A stretch of 64,000 nt of DNA, from assembly GCA_018340805.1 (NCBI GenBank), contig JACMZG010000008.1, positions 79,676,042 to 79,740,041 of the forward strand. Direction: 5' to 3'. The translations under genes and the position numbers were made by a program. Position 1 is the stretch's first letter. The number at the start of each line of letters is the position of its first letter. The notes under the pieces were generated by a model. That model did no database searches and was not told the origin of the DNA. It saw nothing but the letters and a program-made list of their open reading frames with translations. Below are positions 25,901 through 37,900 of the stretch, piece by piece. This DNA is from Microvelia longipes (lineage: Eukaryota; Arthropoda; Insecta; Hemiptera; Veliidae).

Positions 25901-28900
25901 AATCTAAATTAGTGCAAATTCGGCGTTTTGCCGTGGAACCTTACAAGGTAAATTGCAAGGTAAATTAGGTTGGTACACCTATATTATATACATTTTTTTT
26001 TTTTTTTTATAACTTAATAAATAATAATTAAAGTTATGTAAAGTAAACTTTACCTAATATAAGAGTTTCAATTTCCTATTAAAGCAACTATATAATTGCA
26101 CTTAAACTAATATTAAAATAATTTGCATGCAGTATACACTTAATTTCTATGTTAAAATAAGTTACATGCATGATGCTAAAGAAATTTGCGCACAAAATTC
26201 ATTTATACTAACATACATACAACATACAATATTCAATTTCCATTAAACTCAAAATTATTTAATGATATGAACTAACAGTATATAAACTATATATTAACTA
26301 TAAATATATACTATACTATATACTATAATATATATAACTAATATAGATATACTATTTATTTTATTTAGAGGCAGCATTTATTCTTATTATTTTAAATTTC
26401 ATTTAACCATTTAAGATTTATAAATTAACTATAAAATATAAAGTTTTAATAATTATTACAATTAGGACCTTTTGTGGTCATTATTTACACAAAAATGTAT
26501 ATTCTACATGCTAAATAAGTACACACGTAGTTTTAATGTTTTATTTAATTTCTAATTTTTAATATTCTTATTATTTTATCATATATCCTTATTAACTTTT
26601 GATATAATAATCTTATTCTTTGAAAAGCCAAACCTCCTTATATACTTCTCCCATCCTAGCCCATTCCTTCCTATCCCAAAGCTGTTTCTCTGCCAAGTCC
26701 CTGTCCACATATCTTTCTCATTTCTTCATCCATCTTGGTTTCTTTTCCTCTTCCCTCCTTACTCCTTAACTCTCTTGATACCATTGTATTAGTTTTTTTG
26801 GTCCATCGGCCCATCCTCTGTCCTGACGATATGCCCTGCCCATCCCCACTTCCTCTCACTATCACTCTCCTATATCTTTTAGCCCCGCTGACTTCTCACC
26901 CACTCATTGCTTTTCCTCCCTCCTACTTATCTTAAGCATACTTCTTTCCATACCTCTCTGGCTACTCTCATTTTTCTGTATACCTTCTCTAGTAGTAATC
27001 CATGTTTCCGAGCCATAAATCATGACAGGCAAGACGCACATATTCCATAGCCTACGCTTCCAATCCATGTCGACATCTGATCTAAAGAGGTGCTTATTTT
27101 ATTATAACTTGCCCATCCTTGTCCTATTCTTCTCCTCCTTATCTCTCCCTCCTCTCCATCCTGAGTGATTAACTGACCCAAGTAAATATATTGATTAACT
27201 TTTTCCAACTGCTCCTCACCTACGCTTAACTCCATATCGTCTTCTACATTGCAACACATGTATTTTGATTTTTTTGGATTTATTTTAAGTCCTACCTTTC
27301 TAGTTTCTTTTTCCAATTCGTATATCATTCTTTTAGCTTCCTCTTTGTTTTTACAAATCAATATAAAATCATCAACAAAAGCAAGTCTATTTAGCCATTC
27401 ACCGTTTATATTTACCTAAACCTTCCCATTCTAATTTATTGCTACTATTTTCGATTGTGTTTATAAAATTTTTTGCAGAGCTTACGTCTCCCTGTCTAAC
27501 TCCTCTGTTTACATTAACAATTCTCTTCCTATTTCCTAATTTTACTTCTAATTTTGTATCTTTGAATGTGTTTTCAAAAATTTGAATATATCCCTTTTCC
27601 AGATTTGCTTCCTTTAAACATTTTATTATAATATCTCTATACACACTGTCGTATGCTTTCTCAAAATCTATAAATATTAAGATCAGCGGAAAATTGTAAT
27701 CTTGAGCGCTTTTCATTAGTAATTTCACAGTTAATATATTGTCTAGCGTAGAGTAATTTTTTCTAAATCCAGTTTGGTTAGAAGATATAGTTAGATCAAT
27801 TTTGTTACTTATCCTCTTTGTTATTATCATAAATATTTTATAAACAACCGGTAATAAACTAATTGGTCTGTAATTTCCTATATCCATGCGATCCCCTTTT
27901 TTGAAAAGCAAAATCAAGCTCGCTTTTAACCAGGCTTGGGGGATATTTTTCTTCGTTAAGCATGCATTAAAAAGCATATGCAAATATTCAATAAGGGTAT
28001 CTCCTCCGTACCTGATAACTTCATTAGTTACACTATCTACACCACTTGCTTTACCTTTCTTTAATTTTTTTACGACATCCTTTATTTCGTCTTTCATGAT
28101 TTCAATAATTTCTTCTTCTTCCATATTATTTTCATCCATTTCATTTATTTTATTTATGCCATTTGGGTTATCGTGACTTTTGAATTGATCATTAGAATAT
28201 AATTTTTCGTAAAACTCAGAAATAACTTCTAATATATCCTCTTGCTTGTATTTCAGATTTCCTTTCTGATCTTTTATTGCTGTGATTTGGTTTCTTCCTA
28301 TAGCTTGAGATCGCCAATATTCCTTTACGCTCCCTCCCTTTTCTATCGTTTCCTTTAATTCTTTAATCTTTTTATTTTCGCTCCATTCCTTCATCTCCTT
28401 TCTTATATTTTTTGATATCTTTCTTAACTCTGCTAAACTTCCTTTCTTCTTTAGTTTTCTCCTTTTTTTAAATAATTTTCTTATTTCTTTTGGAAATTTA
28501 TTATTTTTTATATCATTTTTATTTTTTCCTTCTTTAAGAACCATATAATTACTAGCCTTATGAATCGCATTTACTATTCCTTCTTCACATTTATCCACAT
28601 TATCCCTCATGGACTTTACTTTATTATCTTCTAACTCTAATTTTAAGACTTCTTCAAATTCTTTAACTTGATGTGTACTTAATTCAATCTTTTGTATACA
28701 TTTATTCTTATAATTTCTTTTATTTTTATTTTTTATTATTATATTTAATATTGCCTTTACTGGTTTATGGTCACTTCCGATTGTTATTTTATCATCCGTT
28801 TCGATATCTACAAATATTTTTCTATGATTTGATAAAAAATAATCAATTTCATTTAGGGTACTTCCATCCGGACTTATCCAGGTCCATTTCTTATCCGGAA

Positions 28901-31900
28901 TTTTCTTAAAAAACGTATTTAGAATGAAAAAATTGTTTACTTCTGCAAACTCCACCAATCTCGTGCCTCTTTCATACTTTCCTAAGACTTGGGAATCTTT
29001 TAAGCTGCCTACTTTCGCGTTCATGTCCCCCATAATGATTGTAACCTTACATTTATCTTCGTTCAGAGCTATTTGTAGATTGTTATAAAATTCTTCTATC
29101 TCTGTCTCCTCCGCACTTGAGGTAGGCGCATAAACTTGTATGATTTTAATTCTTCCTCCTCCTTCTTCTTTCTTTAATGTCCAAATTAATTTAGAAATCC
29201 TATGGCCATAGGATTTATAGGTGGTTATATTTTTGTTGCTGCTTTGATTGACTAGAAATCCTGTACCTCCAATACCTCCTTCTCCATTGTAATAAAAATC
29301 GATGTCCTCTTCCATCCTAACCAACCCCTCTCCTTGCCTCCTCACCTCTCCTAGTCCTACTATATCCCACTCTTTGTTCTTTATTTCCTCCAGAAGCTCT
29401 AGTAATTTGGTGTTAGTTCTTAATGTCTGAGTGTTATACGTGTATAATTTAATTTTTCTTTCTTGCTTACTTTTCTTTCTTTTGTTTAAGTTTTTATTTA
29501 ATTGCTACAAATTATTTTCTGGTTTCTTTTCCTTCTTCCCTTCCAATTCTAAGACTGAACTATTTAAACTGTCTAGATTATTAAATAGTATCTTTCTTAT
29601 CTATATTTTCAGTTGTGTTTCCATTTGCCTCAATATCTTGCCGCTGCCCCTGAACAGAAAAAAACTGAACTATTGATTGTTGGAAGGTAAAATAGTTATT
29701 CTGCCTTTTTGGCTCATTTAGATGCGTAGCACCACTTTTATATTCTTCTAATTTTCTTTTCCCATTTTCATTACTTTCATTGATATTTGTTCCTTTATTT
29801 AGTTTAGTGATACTTTCTTTATTATTTTTAAAGTCATGCTGCACTTTTGTCTTTCCTAATTTTAGGAAATCTTCTTTTTGGTGTTCTACTTGGTCTAGGC
29901 TTACTAGTCTTTCATGTGTTTTTTTATTTTCTTCCCCTTGAAAGGTTTTTATACTTCCATCACTGCTCTTACTGGTACTTTGATCCGCATTCATTCCTGA
30001 AGCTGATGCTGTGCCAAGATCTGGGTATATTGGTTTTCCGTCCCACTCTCTTCCGTTTATTAATAATTTATCTAATTTCAACACGGCATGGTTACCATTT
30101 TTTCTTGCTGCAATCATTACTGGAAGTAATGATTTTCTTTTTTCTCTTACTTCTTTATCAAAGTCATCAAAGATTTTTATTTTTGATCCTTTAAGAGTAT
30201 GCGTAGCTGATAACACCTCCATTTTTTTCCTGAATGTTGTAAACCCTACAACTAACATTGTCTTTTGATTAATATCCTGTATAAAATCAATGTCGGAGGA
30301 TATGCAATCTATCCTCATAGTATTTTTAAGTAGATTAAATACTGCTTTCTCTCGTTCTTTAAAATTTGATTTCAATTCTAACCCTCGAATAATAATATTT
30401 TTCTTCCGCTCTTTATCCTCTAAAATTTTGACTCTGTTAGCTAATTTGGTGGCCCCTTCTTGCGACTTTTGGACACTATCTAATTTGGTCAAAACTTCAT
30501 TTAATAGCATAGTTACGCCTTCATTATATTTGTCCATTTGAGTCTCAACGGCTTTTTGGACAGCCTTATCGATGCAGCTGATTAAATCCGATTGATGCTC
30601 CATTTTGGAAATATAATTCTTTTTGTTTCAAGGTAAAATTTCTTTTTTCTATTAACAATAATTTGGTATTCTAATCCGGGCTTTAGCCAAGAGGCAAAAA
30701 CATCAGTATCAATAATTTGTACAAGTATTACTTAATTATTTTGTGTGAAAATTAATAATTTCAAATATGAACTATATTTCATTTAGTTATTATTTTTATA
30801 GAGTTAATATTATACTTTTTACTTGTATAGTTATGTAATTATTATTTCTCAACTTATTGGCATCTATATAAAATTTAAAATTAGTAAGAAAAAATAGTAA
30901 TATATTTATGAAATTTGTAATAAAATTTATAATTATGAAAACTTCCTATATCTACACTAGCTCATTCTAGTAGAGAGTTTATTAACTAATATCTTTTCCT
31001 ACACTCGTGGCTTCTGTACGATAGCGCTTTCTAGTAGCGGTTAACTCAACTACAGATTCTGCTATTGGAGATGTAGGCCTCTATATGGTCCGTGACTTAG
31101 CTGTTATCCGTATTATCATCCATGTATATTACCACCAGTGTTATCAAGATGTTATGTACTCTCATTGTTTATCACGCCTTGTTCTGTGATTACATTATCT
31201 GTAATAATGCAGGCGCCTTCTAGAATTTAACAAATTCTTTCTCAAAAACTCGCTTCCACGTAAGGAATTTTAAACTGCTGTTATCACTTCAAACCCTCAC
31301 AATCACAATTTATTCTCTTCAATTAAAAGATAATAAATACTTACAGAAGTAGTCTTGTTTTTCCGTTGGTGTATATTCTTCCAATTAACATATATATCTT
31401 GTTTATTTACCAAACAAATCAATTAAACTCTGTAAATTTTAAAAAATAGACGGACTATTTCACTGAACGATGTTCCTCCTATCATAGCAGGCGTACCAAC
31501 CCTATAGCAATTACTAATTAGTGTTTTAACTATGATGGTTTTTATCAAACACAATGTTTCCATTAATAACAAAATTTGGTAATTTTTCAAACTTTTACCC
31601 CCTGTAATTCCCAAAAATAATCTTTTGAGCCAAACCATTTGAGCAACTTAGTTTTTTCCTTGAATGGAACATCATACTAAATTTTTAAGGTCATCTGACT
31701 ACCTACTGCCTATGGAATGGTCCTAATGTTATATTTTATTTTATATTCAACAGCATGTGATTGATTTTTTGTTTTATTGTTGTTAATTTAATTTATTGAC
31801 AATTCTATGTTCATTTTGTATATTATGGAAGTAAAGCTATTTATTTATTCATTAAATTATCGTACAAAAAGCTTTTTAGGTTAACAATAATAAGCGGGAA

Positions 31901-34900
31901 AGGATTATTGATGTCATTGCTTTATTCTGATATAACCTTTAAATGTAGCAGTATACACCAATAATATCCTGTTCCCTACTGCTTTTTGGGGGGTTATTAA
32001 CTGATCAAAATCCTGATCAGAAGTACTGATTTATATAATTATTGGTGTACTTACTGGTTATAGCGTCAGGCCTTTTTAAGTTCATCCGAGGATTACCTCT
32101 AGGTAGCCCAGGTTCAAATTTCAGTCAGGCCACTTGGTTTCTACACTTCATAGTGAGGCTACTGGTGTTACCTTCTTCTCAAAATGAGAGTGCTGTTATT
32201 GTGAGGTTTAATGAATGTTAAGAGGTCTTCAACATGAAAGCCTCCCTTCAATTCAGGCTTGCAAATTGAAATGCTTGCTTGCTTGAGAAGCAACCAACAC
32301 TTAGGGAAAATTGTGTAATGTGGATACTTTTGGAAACCTGTGCTCTAGGACTCTTTAATGAGATTGCAAAGAGCTGTTAATGTCATTTAGCTTAGTACAG
32401 GTCTGAATAACTGCAGATGCTCACTATAGAGGTATAGTAAGGCGGATGAAGTTAAGAAACTACTTAGTTCTCTTAAGACTTCTCTCTAACACTGGAGAAG
32501 GTAACTGTAGGTTACCTCTAATACTGCAAAAAGATGATAAAGTAGGTTTAAAAAAATTAAGTTTCAACAAAGTTGTTGTAGAAATTTTTAGTCGAGTCAG
32601 TATGTAGTTTAAGTCACAAGTCATTCTGTAAGTCAATAATGGAGCTATGAAATGAATCTTGGTGTGAGTGAGGTGGTCATCAGGATCCTCTATCATATGA
32701 TAATTATAATAAATTATAATTATTATAATCAATTTGATGGTTTGCAGGCGTGTATGGGTTGGCGAGTCCCCTCCACCACTTCCTCCTAAAAAGAAAGGTG
32801 GGAGTAACTTTGGCACCATGGAGAGAGTGTCTCATCCCAACGAACGACTGCCAAGCTCTGAACGAATAGGTGAACGCCTGTCTCAGAATGATAAAGGCAT
32901 AGAAAGACTCTCATTGGGTAGTGAGAAGTTATCGCTGAACAGCGAGAGACTTAGTGAAAGGCTATCATTAGGTAGTGAAAGACACTCGGGTAGTGAGAGA
33001 TTATCTCTGAGAAGTGATGAATCATCTCTAGGATCAAGTGATTCGATGCTTAATGCCTCGAGTAACCTGGATGCAGATGAACTTAAAACTTGTAATGATG
33101 ACTTAACACCTAATCAAATTCAAGGTAAATACTTAACTAAACATTTACTATCTTGACCCAAAGATTTTTTCTATTACCCTTAAAATCTCTAAATAATAAA
33201 AGAAAAGAAGTCTCTCCACAAAACAAAACTTTATTGGCAAAGCGCTTTCAACCTAACTAGAGGCCATCATCATGAGTCTGACTCTAATACCTAGTAAGAA
33301 AACATAGACTCACTTCTCTACTTCTTTAACATCTCAACGGTTTTGCACTGATGACGGCCTCTAGTTAGGTTGAAAGCGCTTTGCCAATAAAGTTTTATTG
33401 TGTGGAGAGACTTCTTTTTTTCTTTTATTATTTATGATGGACTCCATTCACGCTCATTCTACTAGTATACTTAAAATCTCTGTTGAAATCTAGGTTTGAA
33501 TGATGTGTTATGATCTCAATTCTAAAATAAATCAGTTTTGTTAATCTACAGAAATAATAGATTAGTTTTATCTTAACTAGTCCATTTCAGAGACTTGCTT
33601 CAGAGATCTTGCAAAATGGGGTTTGCATGACTTTATATGTATATATAACTTGATACTAAAATCATCCTTCGAAGAGAATACAAACCCTATTGAAAACCAT
33701 AATTTTTTGACGTATTTAACCCAGTTTGGTGAGTCAGTAAAATTAAAAGAAATCATCGTATATAAAATGTATAAAACACTATGGTTATTATATGAATCAT
33801 GAGCATAGTTTTGTGTATCCTATAGAATACGATGATGATAAAACAAGTAGTGACACTACTGCTCTGGTTGAACAGCATAAACCAGAAACTTAAGCAAGAA
33901 ATACATCGTTGAGCACAGAACCTTGCACTTCAAAGAAAATTTGCTGGGCTTGCGGACTTGTGTGCCAGACTTTTTGGAATAAGTGACTGGCTTCTATGTT
34001 TGGATATTCACCCAGACATATCTACTATGTTGACAGTAATAATTTAAGTTTGTGAAATTTCTGGCTACTAATAGTTTTAATAAACCCTGTGAGGAAAGCC
34101 CAGGCTGCAAGCCCGCAGAACTCCTGTGTAGAGTGTTTATATTATGGACATGGCTACAAATGCAGATTGATTGGTTTTTCATTATTAATTATTTTGCTAT
34201 AATTTATTATGTAAATCAGCCTTTAGTGGCCTTGTATTGTCTATTGTTTATTCATGATTACTGTGTCGTTGTGCAGGTCTGAATAGTTTAGTTAACGGAA
34301 ACCTGGCTGGATGGGATAGCGGTTGCAGCAATATATCAGAGAGAACTCAATCCCCTGATCCTCCTCACACACACACTCCACAAGGTAATTTACCCTTCCA
34401 TTACTTTTAATTGTCAACTATTTAAGAGTTCCTCAAGCCAAGCTGACAGAAAGTCTTTTAAATTTGAACAAGATAACCCTGGTTCTAGTTGCTGGTTTCA
34501 TAACAGGGCTCTATCACTTATGCAAACATATGCACACTATAGGCAAATACTTAAAAGAACCTGTCTGCAGACATCATATTTGAATGTGAAGCCCTTGAAT
34601 ATAAGGGATTTATGTTTTTTTGGAAAAGCTATCATAAGCAGAGTTAATGATAATCATTAAGTTCCAGTGCATGAGTTTTATACCTACTGCCCTCGCAATC
34701 AAATATTAATAACTCTCAACCATTGCTATGTTATATCTATTTAAAGTACTCATTGACTCGTTTTTACTAACTAAAAAGTAATTCTTTTTAGTTAGGTGGT
34801 GGGTTAAAGAGCAGGGTACTGTATTTAGTTTGAGCGTTTTATTTGCCCTCAAGCACTGTGGGCATTTTTTGAGGGTGGAAACATGATACATATAATAATA

Positions 34901-37900
34901 TAAAATAATAAAATAATAAAGAGAAAGTACAGCTTACCGAAGTAATTAATTCCAAATCGAAGATGAGGCGGCAAAGTGAATGGCGTATAGTGTAGGGTTT
35001 ATAAAGTATGTATATAATGTTAAATGTTTTAGGTCTGTGTAAGTAAATTATTATAAAAAAACCTGGTTTGATGAGGGTGCAATGAAGATGAACTCAAACA
35101 GATATTTTTACTTTTACGGCACATTTATATAAGCGAAACTCAAAATAAAATCTTCTTCGGAAAACTAATTATAAATTTGCGAGAGGGGGTGATGTTCAAC
35201 AGTACAACGACAAGCGGCAAGTGCATGCGCGTGTAGGTTTCACAAGCCCTAGCTAACCTTACTCATAGACGTACTAATATAATTGATAAAATAAAGCAAT
35301 ATATGCGACCTAAACATTAGGTGTAGTCTTTTTGGTTTTGTTTTAATGGAGTTGGAGAAGTAATCTAATTATGCAACTCAACTATAAATTATGATTACTC
35401 CTGCAGAAACTTATTACTGATCGAAGTGAGGCAATAATAAGTAAAACGCTGAACTGTGGAGTAAATTATTAAATATAAACAACAGTCTCTCCACTAAATG
35501 TAAAATTTATTTACAGAGCCGGCTTTCAACTATAAACAGCCATCATCTGTACCGGTGAGGTGCGAAAGAAAACGTTAAAAAGTAAACAGTTTATTTCATT
35601 TGATGTTGATTTAATTTATCTCAAATAAAATAAATTGTTTACTTTTAGCATTTTCTTTCGCACCTCACTGGCACTGATAATGGCTGTTTACAGTTGAAAG
35701 CCGGCTCTGTAAATAAATTTTACATTTAGTGGAGATACTGTTGTTTATATTTGAGGCAATAATATGTTACTAAAGCGATAAATATTACTTTACAGCTGTG
35801 TTGGTATAAATGAGGAAAAGTAATGAATATAAATGACGTTAGAGCCAGTGGATTCCATATTATAAGGATTCAAATAATGGTCTATCCACAAATATAGTTT
35901 TAAGCATATAATGAAAATAAAATTTTACATACAAAAAATGCATATTACTCTAACAAAATAAAATCATGCGAAGGGGACTCCAGAAAAATTTGGAAAGTTA
36001 TTAATGAGGGAATGGGAAAAACTAATAAGAAATCTAACCATATTAAAACCATTGTATACAATGGAATTAATATTGACTTGGATGCAAATCCACAGGAAGG
36101 GGCAAATGCCCTTGGAGAGTATTTCGGTACTTTAGGAGAAAAGATGGCAGAAAAAATAGAAGATGTTAATTATAATCAACTAAATATAAGTAAAAAAATT
36201 AAATTATGGGACTCTTATAAGGAAATAACTGAAAAAGATATTTTAGATTCCATAAAGCAAATAAAAGGAGGTTCGGGGCCTGGGTTGGATAATATACAGG
36301 CTAAAGTTTTAAAAAATAATGATAAATATCTAACTAAACCTCTTTTGTGGATTACAACTATTAGTTTGGCTCAAGGCATTTTTCCAGACATTCTAAAAAA
36401 TGCTTTAATCACCCCTCTCTTCAAGGGAGGTGATTCATCACATCCAGGTAATTATAGGCCAATTAGTTTGCTGTCAAACGTGGCGAAAGTCATTGAAAAA
36501 ATAGTAAAAAAACAATTACTGGATTTTCTACTGTCAAATAATATTATAAGCAAAGACCAGTTTGGTTTTCAGGCTGGTTTGAGTACAGAGGATGCCATAT
36601 CTGAAACAATATCTTCTATTACCAATTCACTAGATGTAGGTTTGAAGGTGGCGGCTGTATTTTTGGATCTGGCTAAGGCGTTCGACACTGTTTCTCATAA
36701 AATATTGATTAAAAAACTCTATGATATAGCATTGAGAGGAACAGTGCTCGAATGGTTTGCTAGTTATCTGAGAAACAGAAGCCAATCGGTAAAAGTTAAC
36801 AATATTCTGGCTGCGCCTACAATTTCAGAGTTTTCTATACCGCAAGGCACAGTTTTGGGTCCACTTTTATTCCTTGTTTACATAAACAATGTCTTTCCGG
36901 TGGTGTCCAGGTGCCGTCTGATAGGTTTTTGTGACGATTTGGTCTGGATATGTTCAGCTAGGTTTTGGTTCGAGGTTTGCACTGTTTTGGAAAATAATCT
37001 TAACTCTATTAATACCTGGTTCAAGATAAATAAACTTTCCCTAAACGTAAAGAAAACAAATCTTATCTATTTTTCAATTCGCAATACAGCTAACTCCAAA
37101 CCAACCTACACCATAAGTCTTCACAATCAGAGCTGTCGAGCGAAATTCCCTGACAACTGCACTTGTCCTAAACTGGAAAGCGTTGAAACTGCTAAATACC
37201 TTGGAATAATAGTGGACCGGAATCTGTCCTGGCAAAGCCATATTGGAGCTTTGATAAAACGTTTAAGGCAATACATTTACTTATTTCATAACGTTAAAGG
37301 TTTTTTATCTACTGATAAACTCAGGATGCTTTACTTTGCTCTAATAGATTCTGTTCTCAGATATGGCATGACTGCTTACGGATCAGCTTCAGAAACCCAT
37401 TTACTACCTGTATTCCGGCTTCAAAAACTTTTTATTAGAATAATACTAAAACAGCCGAATCGTGAAGAATCGGCTCCGCTTTTTAAAAAACTTAATATCT
37501 TAATTTTCCCTGACATGTATAAATTCATAGGCTTACAGAGAATTTACGCAGGAAAACATAATTTATCGCCTATAGAGCATGGTCTTAACACTAGATCAGC
37601 TCAACAAAACTTATACTTAATTCCGAGAAAGCATACTACGATGGGCCAAAAACATTGGCTCTATGTAGCTGCAAGTAACTACAATCAGTTACCTATTCAT
37701 ATTAGAAACTCTAAATCAATAAATATTTTTACTAAATTTATAAAAAGTATGTTCATAAAAAATTATTAAAATAAAATAATTTATTAAAATTATTAATCTA
37801 AAATAAAATGTTTTTGTAATTAAAAACAAAATAGTAATGTAAATATTATTATCGCTATAATTTCATAAATGGAAGTAATACTGTACATAGTCTATACATT

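Larger units (their letters stand above)
25809..31502 (-). mobile_element. Full-length non-LTR retrotransposon (5.7 kb) with 13-bp TSD
   Basis: The element is on the - strand. Its 3' end is a short (AAATA)n tail at 25,809-25,832 and its 5' end starts GGGTTGGTACGCCTGCTATG at 31,502. TATAGCAATTACT flanks both ends (25,796-25,808 and 31,503-31,515), a perfect 13-bp target-site duplication. It encodes an L1-type ORF1 and an APE-endonuclease/RT ORF2. The RT and the ORF2 C-terminal tail resemble RTE-like insect elements (clade assignment is inference). ORF2 has frame breaks, so this copy is probably inactive. Confidence 0.9.

Noticed and set aside
27886..30541. Several + strand open frames (27,886; 28,673; 29,431; 29,847; 30,011; 30,290)
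   Set aside because: They are antisense shadows of the LINE ORF1/ORF2 on the - strand, rich in F/L/S as expected.
32040..32170. A tRNA gene
   Set aside because: Box-like elements are present but acceptor and anticodon stems do not pair; at most a SINE remnant.
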